From: Oscillospiraceae bacterium
Lineage (GTDB): Bacteria; Bacillota; Clostridia; Oscillospirales; Oscillospiraceae
Direction of reading: 5' to 3'
Assembly (NCBI GenBank): GCA_902774015.1
Contig: CACYHB010000007.1
Span: 1-64,000, forward strand
Length of the DNA stretch: 64,000 bases
The translations under genes and the position numbers were made by a program. Of this stretch, positions 14,360-22,698 are shown one piece after another. Below the pieces are notes generated by a model, which worked only from the letters and a program-made list of their open reading frames with translations, did not search any database and was not told the origin of the DNA. Every line of letters begins with the position of its first letter. Position 1 is the first letter of the stretch.

Positions 14360-14869
14360 TCATATCTCGATCACAATGGTTTTGAGCCCCTGCCGCATGG
14401 CATAGAGGAGGGTGCTCTGGGTGCCGCCTGGGCGGCCGTTGTAGCAGGCGAGGACCAGCGACGAGCGATCGACCATGCTGCGGTTTCGCCGCTGCATGCA
14501 GTCCGGCGTATAGTGGATCTGAAGCACTGTGACCCGGCTGCAGCGGTCCAGGATGCCGTTGTAGCGCTGCCGCTGCCGCAGGGGCCATTTGTCCGGCTGC
14601 GTGCCGCAGGGGATCACCGCCTCCAGCGTTACGTCCGGGTGGCTGTCCCGCAGGGCCAGCACCGCCTCGGCGAAATACATGTCGCAGCCCAGGGCCATCC
14701 CGCAGAGAAAGTGCCGCCAGCCGGCCTCGTACACGCCCTCCAGCCGGGCGGCCAGCTCCAGCTTCAGCTCCAGGCAGCGCGGGTCGTTTTCATTGGTACC
14801 CCAGGGCAGGGACTGGGGCCGGTGCCCGGTAAAACAGCAGCTGTTCTCCCGAGCCTGCCATTGCGCCAT
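14360..14869 (-). CDS. SLOG-domain protein, YpsA/DUF1273 family
   Basis: A 169-residue protein. The near-N-terminal CCFTGHRPQSLPWG and the later RRNRSMVDRSSLVLACYN and GRPGGTQSTLLYAMRQG are the landmark motifs of the DUF1273 (YpsA) branch of the SLOG superfamily, which binds nucleotide-type ligands in a Rossmann-like fold. In Bacillus the family is linked to cell division and stress, but the biochemical role is not established. The start at 14869 is chosen for AAAGGAGG upstream; earlier in-frame starts lie beyond that RBS. Confidence 0.85.
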   Translation of the reverse strand: MAQWQARENSCCFTGHRPQSLPWGTNENDPRCLELKLELAARLEGVYEAGWRHFLCGMALGCDMYFAEAVLALRDSHPDVTLEAVIPCGTQPDKWPLRQRQRYNGILDRCSRVTVLQIHYTPDCMQRRNRSMVDRSSLVLACYNGRPGGTQSTLLYAMRQGLKTIVIEI

Positions 14870-14930
14870 ACGCCGCCCCTCCTTTCCCGAGCCTCTATCC
14901 TGAAGCACAGTATATTCCATGGCGGGGGAC

Positions 14931-14959
14931 TTGTCAAAGGCTCTTTCCTGTGCTATACT
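14931..14959 (+). promoter_or_regulatory. Promoter of the FMN riboswitch-ribU unit
   Basis: -35 TTGTCA (14931-14936), 17-base spacer, -10 TATACT (14954-14959), placing the transcript start at the beginning of the riboswitch. Confidence 0.8.
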
Positions 14960-14965
14960 CATGCT

Positions 14966-15075
14966 GTCTTCAGGGCAGGGTGAAATTCCCGACCGGCGGT
15001 AAAGTCCGCGACCTGCGAAAGCAGCTGACCCGGTGAAACTCCGGGACCGACAGTAAAGTCTGGATGGAAGAAGAC
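14966..15075 (+). promoter_or_regulatory. FMN riboswitch (RFN element)
   Basis: The conserved RFN core is clear: CAGGGTGAAATTCCC, then GACCGGCGGTAAAGTC, then CCGGTGAAACTCCGG and GACAGTAAAGTCTGGATG. The closing stem is GTCTTC (14966-14971) with GAAGAC (15070-15075). FMN binding is expected to favour the terminator at 15112 and so shut off the transporter gene when flavin is plentiful. Confidence 0.97.
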
Positions 15076-15111
15076 GGGGAAAACGCAGATTCCTTGTCCT
15101 TCCTTTGTGCG

Positions 15112-15139
15112 CCCGAAGCAGCAGCTTCGGGATTTTTTA
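15112..15139 (+). terminator. Riboswitch-controlled terminator
   Basis: Stem CCCGAAGC / GCTTCGGG, loop AGCA, followed by ATTTTTTAT. It lies between the FMN aptamer and the ribU RBS, the usual expression platform. Confidence 0.93.
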
Positions 15140-15159
15140 TTGTGTAAGGAGGAATCAAC

Positions 15160-15891
15160 ATGGAAAACCTGAAGTTCATTCTTGTGTGCCTTGCGATCTT
15201 TGCGGGGCTCCTGCTGGTGGCGATTGCCTTTGAGCGCATGCTCGTGAAGGACCGCAAAGCCTTTTCGGACACCCATTACATCGCCTATACCGCCATCTTC
15301 GCCTGCATGGCGGGCGTCCTGATGCTGGTGGAGATCCCGCTCTTCTTCGCACCGGGCTTTTACAAGATGGATCTGAGCGAGCTGCCCATTCTGATCTGCA
15401 CCTTCTATCTGGGGCCGGTGGCCGGCGTGGCGGCCGAGCTGATCAAGGTCTGCATCAAGCTCCTGTTGAAAGGAACTTCCACCGCCTTCGTGGGCGATTT
15501 CGCCAACTTCGCCGTGGGCTGCTCCTTCGTTTTGCCGGCCAGCGTCGTCTATCACGCAAAGCCCAGCCGCGCTTCCGCCCTCACCGGCATGATCGTCGGC
15601 ACTCTGGTGATGACCGTCTTCGGCAGCGCTTTCAACGCCGTCTATCTGCTGCCCAAGTTCGCCGTCCTCTTCGGCATGCCCATGGAGGTCATCGTCGGCA
15701 TGGGTACCAAGGTGAATCCCGCCATCCACAGCGTCTCCACCCTGGTCCTTTTTGCCGTGGTACCCTTCAACCTGCTCAAGGGCATCGTGGTTTCTCTGCT
15801 CACCTTCCTGCTGTATAAGCGCATTTCGCCGATCCTCCACAAGGGCGACGAACGCCGCCGCCGGAAGCGCGCAGACAGGGCAGCAGCCTGA
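15160..15891 (+). CDS. ribU: Riboflavin ECF transporter S component (RibU-like)
   Basis: A 243-residue membrane protein with about six hydrophobic helices. Segments such as LPILICTFYLGPVAGVAAEL and KLLLKGTSTAFVGDFANF are typical of RibU S components, which capture riboflavin and share a common EcfA/A'/T energising module encoded elsewhere. The FMN riboswitch directly upstream independently supports flavin transport. The RBS is AAGGAGG. The C-terminus is very basic (DERRRRKRADRA), and its last 92 bases overlap the end of the convergent flippase gene. Confidence 0.93.
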   Translation: MENLKFILVCLAIFAGLLLVAIAFERMLVKDRKAFSDTHYIAYTAIFACMAGVLMLVEIPLFFAPGFYKMDLSELPILICTFYLGPVAGVAAELIKVCIKLLLKGTSTAFVGDFANFAVGCSFVLPASVVYHAKPSRASALTGMIVGTLVMTVFGSAFNAVYLLPKFAVLFGMPMEVIVGMGTKVNPAIHSVSTLVLFAVVPFNLLKGIVVSLLTFLLYKRISPILHKGDERRRRKRADRAAA

Positions 15892-17164
15892 GAAGGCTCA
15901 GGGCCAGGTTCAGCCCCTCGCAGAAGTACAGCACGGCCACATAGGCGCCAAGTCCCCGGCGCGGCAGCAGAAGCAGCAACAGCAGAAGCCCCAGGGAGGC
16001 CTCCGCCACGTTCACGCCCATGCTCCAGAGCTGCTCCCCCAGACCCTTGAGGCAGCCGTCCGCCGCCAGATCCACGTACGTCACGGGCATCAGCGGCGCG
16101 AGGATGCGCAGAAAGCGGGCGGCGTCCCGGCTGTGAAAGAGCAGACCGCCCAGAAGATCGGCGCAGAGAAACAGAATAGCGGACACCGCCAGGGAGTACT
16201 GCAGGCTCAGCCGCAGCAGTCTCCCGGCGGTGTTTTTGATTGTTTCCCTGTCGTCTCGCACCTGGGCTTTCGTGAGAACGGGGACGACCAGCTCAGCCGC
16301 GGAGGCCGGCAGGCAGGCGGGGAAAAACAGAAGCGGCAGCACCATGCCCTGGATCACCCCGTAGCCCGCCAGCGCCGTCTCCGCGTTCAGCCCGGAGGCG
16401 CGCAGCCCGCGGGGGATCAGGAGCTGCCGCAGCGTGGTGAGGGCGCTGCGCGTACAGGCGGAGAACGCCAGGGGCAGCGCCAGGCGCAGAAGCCGCGCAG
16501 AATAGCGGCCGCCGGTCTCCGTCCCGGGACGACGCTGCCGTTCACAGACGAAGAAAGCGGCCAGAAGCAGCAGCGACAGAAGATCCGCCGCCGCTCTGGC
16601 GAGCATCAGAGCCGCGCAGCGCATCTCAAGATCGCCGGGCGGCGTCCGCTTCAGCAGCAGCACGCTCAGCCCGACGCCGGCCAGCGCCTCCGCCAGCTGT
16701 GCCAGCACCGGCTTCCAGACCAGACCGCGGGCGGTGTAGTAACCGGAGAGAGCGGCACAGAGGGAAATGCAGGGCATGGAGAGGGCGGCGATGCGCAGCG
16801 GGAGCACGGCGCGTGCGTCGCCGATCCAGAGGAAGCCCAGCGGTTCCGCCAGCAGCCGCAGCAGCAGGAGCGCACAGAGACCGCAGAAGCCGGCATAGGC
16901 AAGGCAGCGGCCCATGGCGCGCTGTACGCTGTCCCGTCCGGCGCCCAGCTCCTCGGCCACCAGCCGGGTGGAGGCAAAGCGGATGCCGGAGATGGCAAGA
17001 GTCGCGCACAGGCCGCTGACCGAGAGCGTCAGCTGATGCAGTCCGAGCCCCGCCGCGCCGAGACTCCGGGCGAGAAAGGCGTGATAGCCCATGTCGATCC
17101 CGCTCATCAGCAGGGAGGCGCCGGTGAGCAGCAGCGTGTTGCGCGTAAAGGAATCAGAGATCAT
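15800..17164 (-). CDS. Polysaccharide/lipid flippase of the MOP superfamily (SpoVB-like)
   Basis: A protein of about 454 residues with 12-14 hydrophobic segments. The start of the mature core, NTLLLTGASLLMSGIDMGYH then LGAAGLGLHQL, follows the pattern of MurJ/SpoVB/Wzx-type flippases (LIGAEGLGLYQL). Such proteins flip lipid-linked sugars across the membrane; SpoVB-type members act in cell-wall or spore cortex synthesis. The start is uncertain: ATG 17164 has a weak RBS (ATAGG) and the ATG at 17218 has none. The 3' end overlaps ribU by 92 bases on the opposite strand; the last 25 residues are low-complexity. Confidence 0.78.
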   Translation of the reverse strand: MISDSFTRNTLLLTGASLLMSGIDMGYHAFLARSLGAAGLGLHQLTLSVSGLCATLAISGIRFASTRLVAEELGAGRDSVQRAMGRCLAYAGFCGLCALLLLRLLAEPLGFLWIGDARAVLPLRIAALSMPCISLCAALSGYYTARGLVWKPVLAQLAEALAGVGLSVLLLKRTPPGDLEMRCAALMLARAAADLLSLLLLAAFFVCERQRRPGTETGGRYSARLLRLALPLAFSACTRSALTTLRQLLIPRGLRASGLNAETALAGYGVIQGMVLPLLFFPACLPASAAELVVPVLTKAQVRDDRETIKNTAGRLLRLSLQYSLAVSAILFLCADLLGGLLFHSRDAARFLRILAPLMPVTYVDLAADGCLKGLGEQLWSMGVNVAEASLGLLLLLLLLPRRGLGAYVAVLYFCEGLNLALSLLRLLPCLRASGGGVRRPCGGSAKCAYTAGR

Positions 17165-17268
17165 GCTTGAGCCTATGCGCCGCGGAACGCGGATAGAATC
17201 CCGCTTGCAATGATCCATGACCGGTGATAGAATAAGAAAAAACGTAACGATTCAGTCCTGGGCTCGAT

Positions 17269-17304
17269 GGGGGAGTTCAGTGGGGCACTCCCCTCTGATT
17301 TTTC
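17269..17304 (+). other. Hairpin with T-run upstream of the deacetylase operon
   Basis: Stem GGGGAGT / ACTCCCC (17270-17293) followed by TCTGATTTTT, a possible terminator in plus orientation. No ORF of note lies in 17219-17508. Confidence 0.4.
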
Positions 17305-17390
17305 GCCTCGGAAAGCGAAAAACAAAGCCAAATTCGTTTTTGACGGGGCTCTGCCTCGCCAAAAACACCCCAAGCCGAGCTCTGCACGGC

Positions 17391-17505
17391 CTCGCGCCGA
17401 CCAAAGCGGGCCTTGTGCCCGCTGCGATAAGCGCGAGTATCCCCTAACTGTTTAGTCTCCCGCAGGGGGACTGAACAGTTACGAAAAAACACAATCGAGG
17501 ATACT
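17391..17505 (+). other. Nested inverted repeats in the leader of the deacetylase gene
   Basis: CTCGCGC...GCGCGAG (17391-17437) encloses AGCGGG-CCTTGTG-CCCGCT. Next, AGTATCC (17436) and GGATACT (17499-17505) enclose TAACTGTTTAGTC / GACTGAACAGTTA. The last stem covers the RBS region of the TTG start, so it could control translation. No known riboswitch class was recognised. Confidence 0.45.
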
Positions 17506-17508
17506 GTA

Positions 17509-18768
17509 TTGAGAGCTTTGAAACACGCGGCGCTTGTACTCCTTGCGCTGCTTCTTCTGATCATCCTGCCCTCCGGCTGCGGCGCCGCGCTGGGGGAACG
17601 CCTGGGGCAGCGCGGGCAGACGGCCGCGCCTGTCCTTCCTTCCGCCGAAACGACGGCAGAACCCACGACGGAACCCACGCCCGAACCTACGCCCGAACCC
17701 ACGCCCGAACCCACGCCGGAGCCGCCTCTGCCCGCCGGCATGGCCGTGACGGTGGACGGAAAGCCGCTCCCTTCCGGGACAGTGATGAAAAACGACGTGT
17801 GCTACATGTCCCTCGCCGAGGCCGCCGAGGCGCTGGGCCTGGAGCCTGCCCGGGAGGGGGACGCGGTCTCCTTCACCTGGCGCCGCCGGGAAGTGCGCTT
17901 CACCCTGGGGGGCGATATGCTGGTCTACGGGGAGCAGGCACGGGAGCTGATCCCGGCTGCCGCCGCCTATCAGCGGGAGGTCTGGGTGCCGGTGCAGGCT
18001 TTCTGTGATGCGCTGGACATTTCGGTGTTCCTCGACGAGGAGAACGAGCGCCTCTACTGCACACCCGCCGCGGGGGCCTGGGAGCTCCCGGAGGGCTACA
18101 AGGTGCCGGTGCTGATGTACCACGGCGTCAACGACTACGCCTGGACCATGCCGAGCCTTTTCGTGACGCCCGCGGAGATGGAGGAACAGCTCGTCTACCT
18201 GCTCGATAACGGCTGGGATCCCATCTGGTTTGAGGATCTGGAGCACGTGGAGGAGTATGACAAGCCCATCATCCTGACCTTTGACGACGGCTATGTGTGC
18301 AACTACAACATCCTCTTCCCGCTGCTGCAGAAATACAACGTAAAGGCCACCTTCTTCATCATCACCAACTATCTGAGCCGTCCCGAGGGTTCCGGCTACT
18401 CCAATATCGAGCAGTATCTGACCTGGGACAATCTCCGGGAGATGGACGCATCGGGCCTCTGCTCGATCCAGAGCCATACGGCGGAGCACCTGGACATGGA
18501 CATTCTGGGAGAACCCTCGACCCGCCGGGAGCTGGAGGGCTCCAAGCTGATGCTGCTGCGGCAGATCGGGAAGGAACCCTACGCGGTTTCCTATCCGGAG
18601 GGACGGGCCACGGAGCTGACCTATCAGGTCACGCGGGAGAACTACCGCTTCGGCGTGAAAATGAGCGGCGCCACCTACGTGACCGGAGACGATCCGGTGG
18701 TGATCTGGCGCATCTTCATCCCGCGGGGAACTACCATTCAGGAATATGAGAACCTGATTAACAAATAA
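17509..18768 (+). CDS. Exported polysaccharide deacetylase with stalk domain
   Basis: A 419-residue protein. The N-terminus is a signal sequence or lipoprotein-like signal (LLIILPSGCG). A Thr/Pro/Glu repeat linker follows (about 48-75), then a copper-amine-oxidase-N-type stalk domain (VTVDGKPLPSG...YMSLAEAAEALG, about 79-185), then a NodB-type deacetylase. The catalytic motifs are TFDDG (257-261), HTAEH (323-327) and SYPEGRATE. It should remove N-acetyl groups from peptidoglycan or another surface glycan outside the cell. The start is TTG at 17509 with GAGG upstream. It heads a four-gene operon and has an unusually folded leader. Confidence 0.88.
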   Translation: MRALKHAALVLLALLLLIILPSGCGAALGERLGQRGQTAAPVLPSAETTAEPTTEPTPEPTPEPTPEPTPEPPLPAGMAVTVDGKPLPSGTVMKNDVCYMSLAEAAEALGLEPAREGDAVSFTWRRREVRFTLGGDMLVYGEQARELIPAAAAYQREVWVPVQAFCDALDISVFLDEENERLYCTPAAGAWELPEGYKVPVLMYHGVNDYAWTMPSLFVTPAEMEEQLVYLLDNGWDPIWFEDLEHVEEYDKPIILTFDDGYVCNYNILFPLLQKYNVKATFFIITNYLSRPEGSGYSNIEQYLTWDNLREMDASGLCSIQSHTAEHLDMDILGEPSTRRELEGSKLMLLRQIGKEPYAVSYPEGRATELTYQVTRENYRFGVKMSGATYVTGDDPVVIWRIFIPRGTTIQEYENLINK

Positions 18769-18780
18769 GGAGGAATTCAC

Positions 18781-19374
18781 ATGATCATCACCATCGGCAG
18801 AGAACACGGCAGCGGGGGCCATGAGATCGCCCGCGCCCTGGCGGATGCGCTGGGCTATGCCTGCTATGACAAGGAGATCGTGGATCACGCGGCCGAGAGC
18901 TCCAACTTCAGCCGGGAGATCCTGGATTCCTTCGATGAAAAGCGGGTCTCGCCCTACGTGGTGCCCGTACCGAACTTTGTGGGCATGGGCGAGAGCTTCC
19001 GCCTGAACATGCAGGTGGCCGCCGCCCAGTTCGAGGCGATCCGGAGCCTCGCTGAGAAAGGCAACGGGATCTTTGTGGGCCGCTGCGCCGACTATGTGCT
19101 CAGAAACCGGGAGGATCTGCTGCGCGTGTTCATCCAGGCCGGGGAGGAGAGCCGGACGCAGGAGATGATGAAGCGCCGCGCGCTGACGGAGGAGCAGGCC
19201 AGAAAGCTCATCCGCCAGGTGGACAAGGACCGTGCGAGCTATTACCGCTACTATACCGATCAGGTATGGGGCGACCGGGAGAATTACGATCTGTGCATCA
19301 ACAGCGACAAGGTCGGGGTGCAGGGAGCCGTGGAGATCATCCGGAGCTTCCTTGCGGCGATGGAGAACAGATGA
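18781..19374 (+). CDS. Cytidylate kinase-like family protein
   Basis: A 197-residue protein that starts MIITIGREHGSGGHEIARAL; the P-loop GREHGSGGHEIA and LGYACYDKEIVDHAA are typical of the cytidylate-kinase-like family (AAK_like) common in Clostridia. VGRCADYVL and the later YYTDQVWGDRENYDLCINS also fit. True CMP kinase activity is not established for the family; the P-loop lacks the usual GKS/T. It is 12 bases after the deacetylase with an AAGGAGG RBS, and the next gene overlaps it by 4 bases. Confidence 0.85.
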   Translation: MIITIGREHGSGGHEIARALADALGYACYDKEIVDHAAESSNFSREILDSFDEKRVSPYVVPVPNFVGMGESFRLNMQVAAAQFEAIRSLAEKGNGIFVGRCADYVLRNREDLLRVFIQAGEESRTQEMMKRRALTEEQARKLIRQVDKDRASYYRYYTDQVWGDRENYDLCINSDKVGVQGAVEIIRSFLAAMENR

Positions 19375-20036
19375 AACAGCGGCGCACCTTTGCCCTTCTG
19401 CTCGCAGCCGTTCTGCTGCTCGCTGCCTGCGGCGCGGAAAGACCGGCTGCACGGAGCGCTCCCGCAGCGTCTCCGAGCACGGCGCCGACGAGCACGCCGG
19501 CGCCGAAAGCACCCAACGACAACAGCGCTGTCAAGATCCAGGGAACGCCGGTCGGCACACTCGACTGCAAGGCGGCGTTCGGGACCGAGTTTTCCGAGAT
19601 CTGGGAGGTCCCGGAAGGGGAGAGCGTCACCCGGCGCTTTTACAACTATACCGACGGACTGGGCCTCTGGGACAACTTCCTCGTCATCCTCCAGAATACC
19701 GACGCCGGGCACAGCGCGGAGGAGGCGGCGGATTACGCTGAATACGCGGTGCTCCGGGCCGATCATTACGGCTGGGGCGACGGCTTCTCCGAGGCTGAGA
19801 AGGAGAGCGACTGGAACTGGGAGACCTTCACCGAGGACATGAACGGTGCCCTCGTCGAGCTCACGGTCTCCCTGAAAAAGGGCCTGGTCGACGTGCGCTT
19901 TACCGCGACGGTCGACGAGGAGACCGTCTATCATCAGAGCTATACCGGCATCCATGCGGAAGGCCCGGTGTTTTTCTGCCTGAGCGTGGAAAACGCCTGC
20001 CTGGATCTGCTGCCGGAGGATACAGAATCAGAATAA
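19371..20036 (+). CDS. Lipoprotein of unknown function
   Basis: A 221-residue protein. MKQRRTFALLLAAVLLLAACG is a lipoprotein signal with the lipobox LAAC. A short Ala/Pro/Ser/Thr linker (residues 22-47) leads to a globular domain with many Trp, Tyr and acidic residues. No family is recognised. ATG 19371 overlaps the stop of the previous gene (ATGA), so translation is coupled; an upstream in-frame start is rejected because the lipobox would be internal. Confidence 0.75.
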   Translation: MKQRRTFALLLAAVLLLAACGAERPAARSAPAASPSTAPTSTPAPKAPNDNSAVKIQGTPVGTLDCKAAFGTEFSEIWEVPEGESVTRRFYNYTDGLGLWDNFLVILQNTDAGHSAEEAADYAEYAVLRADHYGWGDGFSEAEKESDWNWETFTEDMNGALVELTVSLKKGLVDVRFTATVDEETVYHQSYTGIHAEGPVFFCLSVENACLDLLPEDTESE

Positions 20037-20048
20037 AGGGGAAAGAGT

Positions 20049-21602
20049 ATGGAACTGAAGAACACAGTGCTCGGCATCGAGCTGGGCTCGACCCGCATCA
20101 AGGCCGTTCTGATCGACGAGCGGCATCTCCCCATCGCCTCCGGCGATTATGAGTGGGAGAATCAGCTGGTCAACGGCGTCTGGACCTATGGCATGGACAG
20201 GGTGCACACCGGCGTGCAGACCTGCTTTGCCAGGCTGGCGGAGGACGTGAAGACCCGATACGGCGTCGCGCTCGACACCGTGGGCGCCATCGGCGTCTCC
20301 GCCATGATGCACGGCTATCTGCCCTTTGACGCAGAAGGAAAACAGCTTGCCGAGTTTCGCACCTGGCGCAACACGATCACCGGCGAAGCGGCTGAGAAGC
20401 TGACCGCGCTCTTTGACTTCAATATTCCCCAGCGCTGGAGCATCGCCCATCTCTATCAGGCCGTCCTGAACGGAGAGGAGCACGTGAAGGACATCGCATA
20501 CCTCACAACGCTGGCCGGCTATATCCACTGGCAGCTCACCGGCGAGAAGCTCATGGGCGTGGGCGAGGCTTCCGGCATGTTCCCCATCGACAGCGCCCGC
20601 TGCGATTACGATGAGGTCATGCTGCGCAAGTTTCGGGAGCTGACCGGCATCGATCTGCGCGCGATCCTGCCCAAGGTGCTGCCCGCGGGCGCGTGCGGCG
20701 GCACGCTCAGCGCCGCGGGCGCGAAGTTCCTGGACCCCGGCGGCGTCCTGCAGCCCGGCATCCCCGTGGCTCCCTGCGAGGGCGACGCGGGCACCGGCAT
20801 GGCGGCCACGAACTCCGTCCGTCCCCGTACCGGCAACGTCTCCGCCGGCACCTCCGACTTTGCGATGATCGTCACGGAGAAGCCCCTGGGCGTCCACCGG
20901 GAGATCGACATGGTCACCACGCCGGACGGCGCGCCCGTGGCGATGGTACACTGCAACAACTGCACCTCCGATATCAACGCCTGGGTGAATCTCCTGAGTG
21001 AGTTCGCCTTCGCCATCGGCGCGCCGCAGAACAAGGGAGAACTCTTTTCCATGCTCTTCCGCAAGGCGCTGGAGGGCGACGCGGACTGCGGCGGCCTGAT
21101 GAGCTATAACTACTTCTCGGGCGAGGGCGTCACCGATCTGGACGAGGGGCGGCCCCTCTTCCTCCGTACGCCGGACGCGAAGTTCACGCTGGCAAACTTT
21201 ATGCGCACGCACATCCTCTCCGCGCTCTCCACCCTGAAGATCGGTCTGGACATCCTGACGCGGACCGAGCAGGTGGGCATCGACAAACTCTACGGCCACG
21301 GCGGGTTCTTCAAGACCCCCGAGGTGGGACAGCGGATGCTGTCCGCGGCGGTGGGCGCGCCGGTCTCCGTGATGGAGACGGCGGGCGAGGGCGGCCCCTA
21401 CGGCATGGCGCTGCTTGGCGCCTACATGCTCTGGCGCGAGGAGGGCGAGAGCCTGGCGGATTACCTGGACAACAAGGTCTTCGCCGAGGCAAAATCCGTC
21501 ACCCTGATGGCCGATGTTCAGGACGTGGAGGGCTTCAACCGCTTCCTCTCGCGCTACAAAGCCGCGCTCCCGGCGGAGAAGCTGGCGGCCCGGGCATTCT
21601 GA
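20049..21602 (+). CDS. FGGY-family carbohydrate kinase
   Basis: A 517-residue enzyme with two actin-like halves. The N-terminal phosphate loop is [15 protein letters not shown]; the FGGY signatures are around [13 protein letters not shown] and [18 protein letters not shown]. Such kinases phosphorylate pentoses, glycerol or related sugars with ATP in the cytoplasm; this one looks closest to xylulokinase/ribulokinase-like members. Its substrate cannot be fixed, as no isomerase or sugar transporter lies next to it. It follows the lipoprotein by 12 bases with a GGGGAAAG RBS and ends the operon at a terminator. Confidence 0.85.
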   Translation: MELKNTVLGIELGSTRIKAVLIDERHLPIASGDYEWENQLVNGVWTYGMDRVHTGVQTCFARLAEDVKTRYGVALDTVGAIGVSAMMHGYLPFDAEGKQLAEFRTWRNTITGEAAEKLTALFDFNIPQRWSIAHLYQAVLNGEEHVKDIAYLTTLAGYIHWQLTGEKLMGVGEASGMFPIDSARCDYDEVMLRKFRELTGIDLRAILPKVLPAGACGGTLSAAGAKFLDPGGVLQPGIPVAPCEGDAGTGMAATNSVRPRTGNVSAGTSDFAMIVTEKPLGVHREIDMVTTPDGAPVAMVHCNNCTSDINAWVNLLSEFAFAIGAPQNKGELFSMLFRKALEGDADCGGLMSYNYFSGEGVTDLDEGRPLFLRTPDAKFTLANFMRTHILSALSTLKIGLDILTRTEQVGIDKLYGHGGFFKTPEVGQRMLSAAVGAPVSVMETAGEGGPYGMALLGAYMLWREEGESLADYLDNKVFAEAKSVTLMADVQDVEGFNRFLSRYKAALPAEKLAARAF

Positions 21603-21637
21603 GACTGCTGTTTCTGCAATCGATCTATCATCCGTTA

Positions 21638-21671
21638 CAGCCCCATGCATTGATTTGCATGGGGCTGTTCA
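21638..21671 (+). terminator. Intrinsic terminator after the FGGY kinase
   Basis: Stem CAGCCCCATGCA / TGCATGGGGCTG, loop TTGATT, followed by TTCAT. Confidence 0.8.
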
Positions 21672-21760
21672 TATTGCGAAAGAAACGGCGCGTCTCGAAT
21701 CGCATGAGACATGAGAGGAAGAATCGCATCTTCCGCTGCTTGCAGAATTGTATAAAAAGA

Positions 21761-21789
21761 TTGTCTTTTCAGAACACAATTGGTATACT
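21761..21789 (+). promoter_or_regulatory. Promoter of the first glycan-regulation cassette
   Basis: -35 TTGTCT (21761-21766), 17-base spacer, -10 TATACT (21784-21789), 60 bases before the ATG at 21849. Confidence 0.75.
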
Positions 21790-21848
21790 GACATGGAAAG
21801 AAATGGAATCCCCCGGAAAGCCCTACCTACCCTGTAAGGAGAGAAAAC

Positions 21849-22694
21849 GTGGAAAGAATTGTGCAGCGGATCCTGCTGATCTTTTTTGCTCTGTCGCTCG
21901 TGCTGTTCGGCGCAGGCTATTATCGGACAAGGCTCATGCGAGACGTAAACGGTCCGACAATCCGGATGGAGGAGACGAGTATCATGCTCTCGGTTCAGGA
22001 CCCCGAGGAAGCCATCCTCCGCGGAATGGAAGCGCATGACGGAAAAGACGGGGATGTGAGCGCTTCGCTGGTGATCCAGAGCATGTCCAATTTTGTGGAA
22101 AAAGGCTGGCGGCAGGTTACGGTCGCGGCCTTCGACAGCGACAACAATGTGACGAAGGCGACGCGCGACGTCCGCTACAGCGACTATGTTTCTCCCCGCT
22201 TTTCCATCCGAACGCCGCTGGTTTTCGCGGTCGGCGAGAAGGAATCCACGATCATTCGCGCAGTGCAGGCGCAGGATTGCCTGGACGGCGATCTGAGCGC
22301 GAGCATCACCGTTGAGCTGGAGGATCGGGAAGGATGGCTGGACAGCAGTTCGGCAGGAGAGACGCGTCTGGTCTACACCGTGATCAACAGCGCGGGAGAC
22401 GTGGCCTCGCTTCCGGTCACGGTACAGATATGCGACTATCGGGATACGCTGGCGGCGTCGGCGCTGCTTTCGAGCAATCTGGTTTATCTCCCGCGCGGCA
22501 CGGACTTTGAACCGAGATCCTATTTTGTCGGTGTGATGAAAAATGAGGAGCAGATCCCTTTTGACGGCATGGTCGTGCAGATGTTCAGCACGGTGGACAG
22601 CTCAAAACCGGGGGTCTACGAAGTTCGATTTACCGTGACCGATACAGAGGAGGAGACCGTGACGACGCGCTGTTTGTATGTGATTGTGGAGTGA
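21849..22694 (+). CDS. Membrane-anchored exported protein with Ig-like repeats
   Basis: A 281-residue protein. One N-terminal membrane helix (about residues 6-24) anchors it; the rest is probably outside. Three beta-sandwich-like repeats are visible, each with the theme AxDxxDGD(V/L)S followed by a strand pair (HDGKDGDVSASLVIQ; QDCLDGDLSASITVE), like Ig/cadherin-type modules. A clear paralog is at 53425. Both directly precede two Wzz/BY-kinase genes, so the protein likely belongs to a polysaccharide export and length-control assembly. The RBS is AAGGAG. Confidence 0.75.
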   Translation: MERIVQRILLIFFALSLVLFGAGYYRTRLMRDVNGPTIRMEETSIMLSVQDPEEAILRGMEAHDGKDGDVSASLVIQSMSNFVEKGWRQVTVAAFDSDNNVTKATRDVRYSDYVSPRFSIRTPLVFAVGEKESTIIRAVQAQDCLDGDLSASITVELEDREGWLDSSSAGETRLVYTVINSAGDVASLPVTVQICDYRDTLAASALLSSNLVYLPRGTDFEPRSYFVGVMKNEEQIPFDGMVVQMFSTVDSSKPGVYEVRFTVTDTEEETVTTRCLYVIVE

Positions 22695-22698
22695 TGAG

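Noticed and set aside
17479-19512. Minus-strand open frame of 677 codons
   Set aside because: It is antisense to the deacetylase and the cytidylate-kinase-like gene and shows no motifs.
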